The notes under the pieces were generated by a model. It saw nothing but the letters and a program-made list of their open reading frames with translations. It was not told the DNA's origin and searched no databases. The position numbers and the translations under genes are program-made. DNA of 19,119 bases from Zygnema cylindricum. Taxonomy: Eukaryota; Streptophyta; Zygnematophyceae; Zygnematales; Zygnemataceae. The stretch is from positions 64,001-83,119 of the forward strand of contig JBBHKE010002920.1 in the NCBI GenBank assembly GCA_037447655.1. The letters are read 5' to 3'. Shown piece by piece: positions 8,033-17,060 of this stretch (its first letter is position 1; each line of letters starts with the position of its first letter).

Positions 8033-8612
8033 GAGTTTGAATGATAATTGGAAAAAAGATTGGGAATTGTCCAAAAAAAACATATGGCAATTGATAGGAA
8101 TAAAAGATCTGTGGTTCCAATTGGGAGGGGATAAGAGTGACATCACCACTTGGAGTGATGCTAGTTATAGAGATGCTCCGATGAAGAGGTGTACGTCTAG
8201 GTATGTGTTATATGTTGAGAATGGTGCTTGCTGTTGGAGCAACAAGCAACAAAAGGTGATTGCTCAGTCCACAATGGAGGCTGAGTATATGGCCACTTGT
8301 TCGGCTGTGAAATAATTAAGGTGGGTGAAATCTTTGCTTCAAGAACTTAGATGTATGAAGAGTAGAATACAAAAGATATTTTTTGATAATCAAGCTGCTA
8401 TAACAATTGTAGCAAACCCTAAGCATCACTTTAAAGCAAAACATATGGATATTCGTTTTGGCTTTGTTAAAGAGAAGGTTGAGAATGAAATATTTAGTTT
8501 GGAATATAGACTGGATGGGGAGATGGTAGCTGATATGATGACTAAGCCGGTTCCTTTTCCCAAATTGATATTTTGTAGGGAGAATTTTGGACAGAAAAAA
8601 AAGATAGACTAG
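8007..8612 (+). pseudogene. Copia RNase H domain and pol C-terminus
   Basis: The frame shifts from the RT at about 8010-8030. This part reads W-S-D-A-S-Y-R-D (first acidic residue), C-T-S-R-Y-V-L-Y-V, C-C-W-S-N-K-Q-Q-K-V-I-A-Q-S-T-M-E-A-E-Y-M-A (second acidic residue), a single in-frame TAA at 8313-8315, then L-R-W-V-K-S-L-L-Q-E-L, F-F-D-N-Q-A-A-I-T-I (third acidic residue) and K-H-M-D-I-R-F-G-F-V-K-E-K. It ends with A-D-M-M-T-K-P-V-P-F-P-K and a TAG at 8610-8612, a normal copia pol terminus. Thirteen bases then separate the stop from LTR C. The active-site residues look intact, in contrast to PR, IN and RT. Confidence 0.92.
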
Positions 8613-8625
8613 AAAATAAAGGGAG
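8611..8625 (+). other. Polypurine tract of the plus-strand copia
   Basis: AGAAAATAAAGGGAG immediately precedes the TGTTGAAAAAGG start of LTR C. The 14 purines broken by one T and the terminal GGGAG fit the plus-strand primer of LTR retrotransposons. Confidence 0.7.
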
Positions 8626-9734
8626 TGTTGAAAAAGGTATTTTGTAATCTATCCTCTTAGTCAATCTCTGGTCATTCCACAGTTTTTATACTTGTTGTAG
8701 TCATTGAGAACTGGCAAGTTGCCATGGCCGCCTCACGCAGATAAAAGATAGGCAAAAGACAGAGCAGCTCCTGTAAAATCTAGGCAGCTATAGACAGGTA
8801 ATGATCTTGTGACTTCCGGATGATAGACGCACGGCGTAGCCGTCAGTGTTACCTAGCACGTCTTGAAGATTCGATACACGTATTTTTGACAAATATGTAA
8901 TAAATGGTAAAGTGACACATTTCATTTCATTAAACAGATAACGAAACAAAACGAACATGGGAATGACAGAAGTATTGTACTGCACAAAATAAATGAAACG
9001 ACATTTAATTTAAACGGACAAAATTAAAAGTCATTCGGCGATCAACAGTTCACAAATGAGCCAAAATTTCAAACGGCCAAACGAGATGACGACCGTAGAA
9101 ACTCCACGGTCACCACAGATTGAATTTCAATGGTCAACAATATTCCGCGAGCGATCAGATTGAACGACGAACATTGGACGCCGAAACACAAACGCAAGGC
9201 AAGCGTGAATGTCGACATGCGGGAAAGATTTTATGGCACTTCTTGTTCAAAGTGGAGGAAAAGTGACATGTGGCGCCATCCTATAGGATGCCACAAAAGA
9301 AAGGGATAGTATGGCGGTGACTTACTTGCCACGTGTCAGACTTAGATTGGTGCCGAATAATTCTATACATAAAGTAAGGAGGCTATCGTACTTTGGCTAT
9401 ACATAATTTAATCATCAATATTTTGATTGGTCTAGAGGAGCTGTGAGTATGTTTTTAGGGCTTAGACAATTTTTTGAAAGCGATCTCTCACATAAGCCAT
9501 TTGTATAAATTTGCTCTTTTTGAATACCATAACTTAATGCTTAGGTGAGCGATTTCGATGATTTTTTATGCAAAGGACTCATGGGAGTTCAAGCTACATA
9601 TGAGTGTAGTTGATCAGTGTTTTTGCATGCCAAAGCGGCACTTATTCATTGCCAAATTCAAAAGTGCATATATTTTCCTAGATGCGTCCTATAAGTTGGA
9701 CTTTCAGTGTACCAATGGAGGTAATTGAAATACA
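8626..9734 (+). repeat. Copia 3' LTR C (1109 bp)
   Basis: Begins TGTTGAAAAAGGTATTTTGTA (like LTR B) and ends GAAATACA at 9734. Shared blocks include ATACTTGTTGTAGTCATTGAG (about 8688-8708), GCCATGGCCGCCTC, GTCTTGAAGATTCGATACACGTAT, TAGGGCTTAGA near 9457-9467, TATAAAT (9504-9510), a GTTCAAGCTACA...GAGTGTAG block and CAAATTCAAAAGTGCATATA near 9655-9675. It is 140 bases longer than LTR B and strongly diverged in U3, too different for two LTRs that were identical on insertion unless the element is very old or recombinant. The last codons before its end (ATG at 9715, then M-E-V-I-E-I-Q) parallel the gag start in LTR B. Confidence 0.87.
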
Positions 9735-9853
9735 GAAGGTATAGGTAACGTTGTACTTTTTGTACGAACATAGTACGCTATGGTGCTCTGTTGACGCGTG
9801 TCAACACGTGAGTCGTAGTTGCTCCCCACTTTATATTTGTTGTCCACTCTTGG
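9735..9853 (-). repeat. Inverted fragment of the same copia LTR family (LTR D)
   Basis: The minus strand of 9853-9735 aligns with plus-strand 3796-3915 of LTR B almost without gaps. Shared stretches include GGAGCAACTA, ACACGCGTCA, GTACTATG, GTACAA and AGTACA, and about 73% of the roughly 110 aligned positions are identical by hand count. The match reaches exactly to 9735, next to the end of LTR C, and stops at about 9849 where the chromovirus LTR starts. LTR C therefore ends inside, or was joined to, an opposite-facing U3 of the same family. Confidence 0.8.
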
Positions 9854-10333
9854 TGTAAAAGAGATAAAATACCTCGCAACACATCACAATGCACAGCGGA
9901 GAACTCTAAGGATCTCCTCATAACAACAGCTAAACTACACAGCTATTACAGATAAAAGTTGTGCTTTATTAATCGGGAGGAGATTACAAGGTTGAATGCT
10001 CACTACGAAGGTCTACTCAAAGAGTCAGCTTTTTCACTAGGTTTACTTTACTATATAAACTATCCATCCGCTAGTTAACCTAGCAATATACAGATGTACA
10101 CGTGGACCTTCACGGTCAACTAAGATCTATCCCAACTATCCTTCTAGAACTATGCCGTTCAATCTACGTTCTGCGACGTTGCCATGCTGCTACGTTGCGT
10201 TGCTATACTACACTACTAAGTTGCTACGTTGCTCTGTTGCGCTACTTTGCGGTGTAGCTGCGCTGCTCAGGAACTGCAACCACAGCAGCCTCGCCTTTAA
10301 CAATACTGTACACATTATTGTAACCTGGTTTCA
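9854..10333 (-). repeat. 3' LTR of a Ty3/gypsy chromovirus (about 480 bp)
   Basis: On the minus strand the piece starts TGAAACCAGG (10333), directly after a purine-rich AGTGGGAGGCAC, and ends TCTTTTACA at 9854. It contains a TATA box TTTATATAG (minus, about 10059-10051) and, some 85 bases further, an AATAAA polyadenylation signal (9970-9965). This gives the compact U3-R-U5 layout of an LTR. Its U3 (about 10150-10270) is full of short GCTACGTTGC-like repeats. It interrupts LTR D, and CTTGG at 9849-9853 would be the target-site copy on this side. The LTR start is inferred from the TG plus polypurine context, and no second LTR is present for comparison. Confidence 0.6.
9965..9970 (-). promoter_or_regulatory. 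AATAAA polyadenylation signal in the chromovirus LTR
   Basis: AATAAA on the minus strand lies about 85 bases after the TATA box at about 10055. This matches the spacing expected in a short-R LTR. Confidence 0.5.
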
Positions 10334-10345
10334 GTGCCTCCCACT
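10334..10345 (-). other. Candidate polypurine tract of the chromovirus
   Basis: The minus strand reads AGTGGGAGGCAC directly before the TG that would start the LTR at 10333. It is purine-rich with two pyrimidine breaks and a C at the end, which is acceptable for Ty3/gypsy but not diagnostic. Confidence 0.45.
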
Positions 10346-10389
10346 AATGATTCAGCGTACCGCAGAACCTTATTCACTTAGGTTAACTA

Positions 10390-11657
10390 AAGTTGACAGA
10401 GTATGCCGTATCTTTCCTCACGGTACTCCTCGAATTCCTCTCGGAGAGTGTCAAGTTGATTTTAGAGCAGCTCACATGGAGTTTACAGCAACGCAATATG
10501 ATGGTCTGCCGTTGCCAATCATCTCCAAGTGATTCGCTCCTGAACTTGGTCCTCCCCTTCCTCCGGTGCCGCCGCTAGTGTTTCAGGTTGAGGCGGAATG
10601 GCCGCCGGTGTAGGTTCTTCAGGTACCAGGACTTGGGGAGCTTCAGGTTCTTCAATCTGTTGTGCTCCTTCAGCCACCTCATTGGCCGATTCCCACCAAG
10701 GTACCTTCCTTAGTTTGAAGGAAACGTGTTTCCTAGCAGCTCGAGCCCGCTCTAGAGCGCTCTTCCGGCCCAGCTTGAGTGCTCGTTCCTACAGTGTGAC
10801 CTTTGCCCGAGAGATGATTTCATGAAGACTGACATCCCACGGATGATAATACCGGAGCAACTTGGGAACATCCACCCTATACCTGTAGTGATCTTCGACT
10901 ACTTCTACAAAAGCTAGGGCATGAAGGTTTAACTGCACATAAACCTTATGGTTATTCCCTAGGTTCTTCGTCCTCATGAAATTACAGGCCAGATGTGACA
11001 GCACGTCTGCGGGGATATGAATAGGGTCTCCAGGTTTTCTCGTGCGCCACGCTGCGGGCCACTCCGAAGGATCCCCATAAAAGCACTAGGCAAAGCTAAA
11101 AGTAAGGTCCGGATGCCGGGTGTTGATATGGGGTGGAAAGAGGTAATCGGGAATTTCTTCTCGTTTTTCACTCTCCCCGTCCGTGTCCCCTATTTCCCCT
11201 CAAAGGCTAAATACATCGTCTTCGCAAGGGTATTGCGCTTCAGCCTTCTTTTTCAAGATTTCCAAGGACTTCTCGTCTACGGTGCTTTTGTTATTGGGGT
11301 ACCCCATCACCTCTAGATCAAAGGCATGCTCCTGAATTGGTGGGGGTTACCGTTCCCGTTACGACTCTTCGGCGTCACAAATTTCATGATCCATTTCATC
11401 CTTCGATCCTCCTTTTGGAGTGGGTGGTACTCAAGGTCTTGTGAGTTTTTTGACCCCTCCCCTCCACTAGTCTCCGCTGGCCGTGCCTCGCTACTGGCTC
11501 TCTCTTCTTGTTTCGGTCTTGCTTCTACCTCCCTCTTCAGGTCTGCCTCTACAATGACCTCTTCCGCTACTAGCAATCTATTCGGACAAGGCACCTTTCC
11601 TTGCCCTACTCGTACAAGTCTCCACCTTTTTGGTGGTGGAGAGGACGAGGACGCCAT
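10390..11657 (-). pseudogene. Unrecognised long reading frame downstream of chromovirus pol (decayed)
   Basis: From an ATG at 11657 in good context (CCATGG) the minus strand codes for a Ser/Pro start, then a highly charged Lys/Glu/Arg region (residues about 35-85). A one-base frameshift lies in a run of Cs near 11344. In the new frame the text stays protein-like to about 10527, interrupted only by stops at about 11203-11201, 11085-11083 and 10797-10795. It holds a Tyr/His-rich central part (H-I-P-A-D-V-L-S-H-L, Y-R-Y-R-V-D-V-P-K-L-L-R-Y-Y), an Arg/Ala-rich helix (G-R-K-S-A-L-E-R-A-R-A-A-R) and a Pro/Glu-rich tail. More stops follow, then a coiled-coil-like L-R-E-E-F-E-E-Y-R-E-E-R near 10430. 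I do not recognise the family, and no Gag, Env or enzymatic motif is visible. It could be an extra retroelement protein, a captured host gene or a divergent gag. Confidence 0.55.
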
Positions 11658-12170
11658 GGATACTGTTGTGCAGGATAATTGCGGTAGTTTGTGATGAGAA
11701 GGTAAACTAGCTGTGAAGAGCGAAACACTCTTCAATCTACTTCCACTAGGTGGTTCGTGGAGGTTGATGATCGTCTTAACCGCGAGGGTTGAGGGTTTCA
11801 CTATTGGACCTTTCCAACCGTCGCAACATGCGAGGGTATTGCAACGTCCAACATTAAATATATTGCGCTACTGCGACGAAACTGAGGGTTCGTTGTCAAC
11901 AATGTGGTGAAACACAACTGCGTCGTTGCGATTTCCTGTTAGCGTAGCGATGGCGATGCAATCCTCTGCTGAGACCGCGACTACGCTACGCTTTTGTGGC
12001 AACGCAGCCTTAACGTTGTGGTCCGTTAACATCACCGCTGTGTTTCTTCGCCGCGTCCCCAATATTGTCGCAATAGTTGTGATACTGCGATTTGTTTTTT
12101 TGTTGCGTCTGCTGCGTATTCCCTTATGGTTAAGCCGAGTGTCCGCACTCAGCGTGAACCGGCTCAGCAA
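11658..12170 (-). other. Spacer between chromodomain and the unknown reading frame
   Basis: About 510 bases with no convincing protein. The stretch 11860-12130 is rich in GTTGC/GCAAC and GCTACGC motifs, which recall the U3 part of the LTR at 10150-10270. An AT-rich AATATATTTAAT lies on the minus strand about 190 bases before the ATG at 11657 and could be a TATA box. The last 150 bases before the ATG look like a 5' leader (low in purine runs, CA-rich). This might be a remnant LTR or an internal promoter. Confidence 0.4.
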
Positions 12171-12660
12171 TTATGTTGATTGCAAATCCTCCTTGTCCAC
12201 CCAAGAGTCGTCTTCAACTCCGTAGCCTTTCTAACGCACCAAAAATTGGGTGGAGTTAGAATTTTGAGAGCGACGCGAATGAAGGATCTCTTATACCTCA
12301 TACTCGTCCGATGTACCCTTAACTGGCGGTAAAGGGGTATTTGGCAGTCGATTAGGAAAAATCGAATAGGGGTCGCGAAACGGTTTTAGGAGGGAAACAT
12401 CGAAGTCACTATGGATATGCCAGTCCTTCGGTATATCCAACTTATAAGCCACCTCTCCCACCCTTAACAAAATAATGAATGGGCGCGTAAATCTCGGTGC
12501 GAATTTCTTGGAAAGGGCACCCGGTAATGACAAGTTTGCCATATTAAGGCAAAACTTATCACCCACGCTGAATAGGATGTCTTTCTGGTGAGCATCGGCC
12601 TTCGACTTTTGACGATCCATGCAATTCTCTGTCCTCCATTGGATCACAGAATTCAGGAAG
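12171..12660 (-). pseudogene. Chromovirus integrase C-terminus with chromodomain
   Basis: From 12660 the minus strand reads W-R-T-E-N-C-M-D-R-Q-K-S-K-A-D, then F-S-V-G-D-K-F-C-L, K-K-F-A-P-R-F-T-R-P-F-I-I, R-V-G-E-V-A-Y-K-L-D-I-P and H-S-D-F-D-V-S-L-L-K-P. This is the GPY/F-type C-terminal integrase module of Ty3/gypsy pol (R-P-F in place of G-P-Y/F). After a proline-rich linker comes D-E-Y-E-V-stop-E-I-L-H-S-R (stop at 12293-12291), T-Q-F-L-V-R-stop-K-G-Y-G (stop at 12233-12231) and D-D-S-W-V-D-K-E-D-L-Q-S, ending at a stop at 12173-12171. This is a chromodomain: the aromatic residue before K-G-Y is a Trp in family members, and the TAG here is one G-to-A change from TGG. The chromodomain places the element in the chromoviruses, whose integrase is steered to modified histones. 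All pol upstream of 12660 is gone. Confidence 0.88.
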
Positions 12661-13803
12661 CCTTTAGATAGTTGTGAACTAACCCACTTTCAACAACAAC
12701 CACTGCTGCCCTAGCAAACAAGCAAAAAATTTGATTGCACCATTGTGCAGCTTGGACTCCTTTGAGTCTGTAAGATAAAGAATCTCTGAAAACGCCCAAC
12801 CAAGCGATAAGTTATGAGGCAATAAAAATGCCAATTTGTACAAACTCTGAAAGGGAGAGGTGACTACCTACGAAAAGTTTCTAAGTCCTGATTCTTGTTG
12901 TCCATAGTCATTTCTAGCCATGGATTCACCCTTGGAAGCAACACAGACTACCCAAAAACAGCCTACTTTTAATCAACATAGAATTCTTCAGAAATAACAA
13001 AACAAGCTAAAACTACAAAAAAAAGGTTTTTTTATAGGCTATAGAATAACCTCACAAAGTTTCAAATAAAAATAATAAACTGATTGATCACATCATCTAA
13101 TGAAAGTTGCAGAAAAACAGTCTGCCAGAACTCTGATAAAATTGACAACTTCACAATGAAGTTACATGGAGAACACGCGCACAATAGGTTTGCAAATCTG
13201 TGACTATATTAAAAACATAGAGAGTAACACACAAGCAAAATTTCATATAATTTTGCCAACAGATCTAGGAATATCCTCCGATAAAATTACCAAAATTCAC
13301 CATAAATAGTTATTCGTTCCAAAAGTTCCTTCCACTACAAAAATTAACTAAGTCCTCCTAAATCCTACTCATATACACAAAACCCTCAAATGAATGGAGG
13401 CATGGCATACCAACTATACGCTAACTACCGACTACCTCTATTATTGTGAGTATACCAGATTACTTCGAGGTATGTCAGAAATGAATTAAACTACACTAAT
13501 AAATTAATTAACAAAAAGACAAATCTTTGTTCTATCAAAACTTGACATTGACGTCGACCGTACATGTTGAGTCATAGAAGATTGAATCTGGTCGTCCGGA
13601 CATAATTGTTGGCGGTCTCTGTCCACTTTCCATATGCACAATTCAGCATCGTAGACGAAACTGCCGCGTGTACCCGTACTACTCAAAATGTATGCGCGAA
13701 CCGACTACGGATATTCCAAAATATATTTTTCGTCGTTCTGACGCTTGTCCCGGGAGTGTATTAATCCGAGTACTCCCTAATTACTCAGTTAGCGACGAGA
13801 CAA
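12661..13803. other. AT-rich non-coding region
   Basis: No domain, tRNA or convincing gene is seen on either strand. The junction at about 12660 marks the truncated end of the chromovirus. A short open frame at 13504-13686 (minus) has no recognisable feature. A CTTGTTGTCCATAGTCATT...CCATGG motif at 12896-12931 faintly recalls the 5' part of the copia LTRs but has no further support. Confidence 0.5.
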
Positions 13804-13837
13804 TTGCGTGGTTCACACTTGAAAAATGGGAAAACGG
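13804..13837. repeat. Left arm of a 4.65-kb-spaced inverted repeat
   Basis: TTGCGTGGTTCACACTTG (13804-13821) is the exact reverse complement of 18469-18486, and similarity continues inward with one gap and two substitutions to GGAAAACG. Outside the core, weaker similarity (TTAATCCG versus TTAGTCCG, AATTACT) reaches back to about 13755. Confidence 0.8.
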
Positions 13838-14280
13838 TAAAGTATGAAAACGGTACTTTTTTTTGTCCGCCGTGAACTGGCACGTGACGCTAGCGTACGT
13901 CAACTAACGTGTCGTGATATAAACCACTTGCCCGTACGAAAAGGAAACGCTTTGCGGACATGATATGTACGACGCTTTCCAAAACAAATTGTACTGCCAC
14001 GCAAGAGTTTGTACAGACCGAAAATAACCCAGGAGGAACTTAGAACATGCCCAAAAATAAAACCTCGGGTGCCAGAAAAAAAAAACAGCATAGGACCAAG
14101 CGGATACCTCACACGAGTCATCTCTTCTTTTCACTTTCAGCGTTCCAAAATTTTGATAAACCTAGCAAAACTTTCCCAAGCAAAGGATTTCTTTTATCCC
14201 TGTTTTTACTCACAACCTCCTTCCTTTCCTCTGCGCTGCTCACTTCCAAGGTTTCTTTACTCTCACCCTTTAATCGGTTG

Positions 14281-14551
14281 TCTCTCTCCTTCCCCCCTCC
14301 CTCCCCCCTCCCTCCACCCTTCCCTCCCCCCCTCCCTCGCCTCTCCCTCCCCTCCCTCCCTCCCCTCTCCCTCCCCTCCCTACCTCCCCTCTCCCACCTC
14401 TCCCTCCCTCCCTCCCTCCCTCCCTCCCTCCCTCGCCCTCACCCTCCCTCCCTCCCTCCCTCCCTCCCTCTCCTCTCTCCCTCCCTCTCCCTCTCCTCTC
14501 TCCCTCCCCCTCTCTCCCTCTCTCCCTCCCTTTTTCCCTCTCTCCCTCTCT
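14281..14551. repeat. CT-rich (CCCT)n microsatellite
   Basis: About 270 bases of almost pure pyrimidine on the plus strand, with a clean CCCT array around 14401-14436. Long Pro/Ser/Leu reading frames across it are artefacts of the repeat. It lies about 460 bases inside the left arm of the inverted repeat. Confidence 0.95.
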
Positions 14552-14910
14552 TAAAATGTAATCGATTCGGTACGCAACACTAAAACACGGTAACTGAGGC
14601 AGAAGCGTGCTTGTGCTGACTGAACATGGAAGCTCAAGTGTACCGTAAAACGTAATTATTGTTAAATATTTTTCTCTCCATCTAAATAAAAAAAAAATTC
14701 TACGTGCTCACTTGGTCTATTCGTTAATCCAACGGTTGGGATTGAAAAGCAGAATTGTAATTCTCCGATTGGCAATCTCCAATCAAGAATTGAACATGTG
14801 TGCATGAAGGAAAATGTTTTAAGAAGCGAAAATTTTTAAAACCCTAATGCGATACACGGTGTACCGCACACCTCTTAAACGATTATTTGGATAGACCTAA
14901 ACCAACAAAT

Positions 14911-15080
14911 ACTGGTGTTACTAATTTTTTCTCCCACTTAAAACATGTTTTCTCCCTACACACTTTTCCGATTTTCACACAGAGATTGGCTTTCAATCGC
15001 AGCCGTCAGATCCAAATTCTGACACGCGTGTACGGAGAAAAGAGGGTTTTAAGTGGCAAAAAAAAACATTGACACTAATA
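14911..15080. mobile_element. MITE with about 55-bp imperfect terminal inverted repeats
   Basis: Left arm 14911-14963 and right arm 15026-15080 are inverted copies. ACTGGTGTTACTAATTTTTT pairs with the complement of the AAAAAA...TTGACACTAATA end, and CCCACTTAAAACATGTTTTC pairs with the complement of 15038-15057. The total length of about 170 bases, no coding capacity and a short unique centre are typical of a MITE. A clear target-site duplication was not found. An 11-mer TACACGGTGTA lies just outside on the right (15084) and again 48 bases outside on the left (14853). Confidence 0.72.
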
Positions 15081-16286
15081 GCGTACACGGTGTAGCTTTA
15101 GGTGCTAGATTGTGATGTCTCAAGTATTGGAGTGGACAACAATAACAGACGCATTTTTCAGAGAATTGGTGATCATTTTTTGCCATTTTTTTTTCTTACT
15201 TCCCAAACTATGGTATTGATGATTCACTTTTTCCGTTCATTCTTCTTCTTCTTCATAAGTTCATTAACACCTTTTGCTGGAAATTATGGCTCACAAGTTA
15301 TGAACATTTTGACATATTTTTAAGCTAGAAAAATTAAGTGGAGACCCAGAAGACAATTTAACAAACAATGTCCAATTAGCATGATTCAAAACTTAAAATC
15401 CCCGTTCAAAAGTTTATTTTTTGAAATAGAAACTTCGATTTAAAGGAACTCGTAACCAAAATAGAAGTATAAATAGTGAGCTAACATATTACACGCACAA
15501 AAGTATTAAAATAGGTTTAATATAAACTTGGCAAATAACAATGATAATAATAATAATACGTCCTTTAAATCTGCAAAAGTCGAAAAAAGTATGTGAAAAG
15601 CAAATGACCAGAATCAAATCTAGAAATCCGAAAGCGGCGAGTTTTTTCTCCTTTCCGCCTACCAGGGTATTTTTGAGTTTACAATTTTAACAAATCTGAG
15701 AGGTTGTTGTCCATTAACCCTAATGGACAACATTTTACATCAAAGTCAATTACAGTAAAAATATAAGGAAAATAAAATTCATTTGTCTAGTCTTACATTC
15801 CCTTACGAAGGTCTATTGGCTTCAATCAAATTATAAAATGACACGAGAGGTTAACGCTATACAACGTGCTGTGACATGACAGTGTGACGTGACAAAAAAT
15901 GGCATGGCATCAACAGTATCTTGTGCTCCGAGCATTTTCATATCACAAAGATGTATTACGCAGTTAGTTAAATATGCGTTTTACATCCGTATAATAAAAC
16001 CCACATTATAAAACGAAGATGTAATCTACACCAGGAATCGTTATTAGGTTAAGAACAAAAATTAGATGGCAATTTATTTTGGCCTCCCACCTTGAAAGAA
16101 AGAATGCCAAAAGTCTACACTCATACCATGAAATCATATAAGCAAGTAAGCATCAGTGGTATTAATTTTACCGGTATACAAGCGGTTATTGAAACAAAAT
16201 TATTATTAATATTAACGCTCAAACAATTCTCCCAATGACAAAAAATCATTCAAATGACAAAACAGCCAAAAAGTACAGATACAGTC
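15081..16286. other. AT-rich intergenic DNA
   Basis: No gene or element is recognised apart from the hairpin at 15705-15732 and short ATA and A-rich runs (15540-15557). Open frames here are short and without motifs. Confidence 0.5.
15705..15732. repeat. 12-bp perfect hairpin with ACCC-type loop
   Basis: TGTTGTCCATTA (15705-15716), loop AACC/ACCC of four bases, then TAATGGACAACA (15721-15732). The arms are perfectly complementary. There is no U tail on either strand that would suggest a terminator; it resembles the tip of a short foldback element. Confidence 0.8.
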
Positions 16287-16290
16287 ACAA

Positions 16291-16313
16291 TCAAAGTCAA
16301 AGTCAAAGTCAAA
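16291..16313 (-). repeat. Hexamer array containing TTGAC W-box cores
   Basis: TCAAAG repeated nearly four times. On the minus strand it gives three consecutive TTTGACT units, each with a TTGAC core as bound by WRKY factors. It may be a plain microsatellite; no gene start was found beside it. Confidence 0.5.
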
Positions 16314-16386
16314 TTTTTCAGTCATTGGAAACCATAAAAAGACAGACACGAAATTTTTGAAAGCCAATTTTAGTGGCAATATCCTA

Positions 16387-16513
16387 AAAAAAAAAAAAAA
16401 AAAAAAACAAAATATTTTACGCCATTCCTACATAGATCTTTAGATAACTCAAAAATCCTAAAAGAGCAACTACATTGACAAAATATACCCGTAAGTAAAA
16501 AAAAAAAAAAAAC
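16387..16513. repeat. Two long A tracts
   Basis: Runs of about 21 A near 16386-16407 and about 15 A near 16498-16512. No retroposed sequence upstream of them was recognised, so they are listed only as simple repeats. Confidence 0.85.
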
Positions 16514-16976
16514 TACTACTTATTCCAGATTCCTCCTAAACCCAAAGTTTAATTAAAACTATACAAAGGTTTGTCTAAAAATGGTTGCCCTTCAAAGCAG
16601 CACAAATTGTACTTGAAAACAACACAAAATTTAAGGTAAATACACTTATTATTGAAATCTAAAGAAGACCTCATTTTCTCCCAAACTACCAAAAAAAAAA
16701 CCCCAAAAAAAAAAGGGAAATGGAGCGCGAAAACTGAACCGTTCGCTTCCCCAATCTTGTTCCGTTCCGTCTACACGGAACAGTAATCTACAACTCTTTG
16801 GGATAAATTATATGTATCCTTTCTTCTCCTTTTTTCTTAACGCCCATTGTTTATAAAGATATCGGCGGGACCCCATATCGAAAAGCAACTGAAAAATTCT
16901 CTGCAACCAATCACAGAACTGCACACATAGAAACATAAAAAATAAAAGGTTGAAAAACAGTCAAAAAAAAAAGTAA

Positions 16977-17027
16977 GGGGAAAGCGGGGAAGGGGAGAGG
17001 GAGAGAGGGGGGAAAGGGGGGGTGAGA

Positions 17028-17060
<33 letters not shown>

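Noticed and set aside
11017-11694. Plus-strand open frames of 99 and 122 codons opposite the unknown reading frame
   Set aside because: The minus strand has the longer coherent protein-like text, in line with the neighbouring pol; the plus-strand frames look like its shadows.
12896-12931. A fifth copia LTR suggested by CTTGTTGTCCATAGTCATT...CCATGG
   Set aside because: Only one short block resembles the LTRs; no TG start, promoter block or U5 block follows.
14009-14583. Two overlapping long open frames rich in Ser, Leu and Pro
   Set aside because: They run through the CCCT microsatellite; the composition is that of the repeat and there is no domain or start context.
16288-16313. CRISPR-like or satellite array
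   Set aside because: Units are only six bases, without spacers; it is a simple hexamer repeat.
16758-16782. Hairpin TGTTCCGT / ACGGAACA with 9-base loop
   Set aside because: An 8-bp stem is not exceptional here and nothing around it suggests an RNA gene or terminator.
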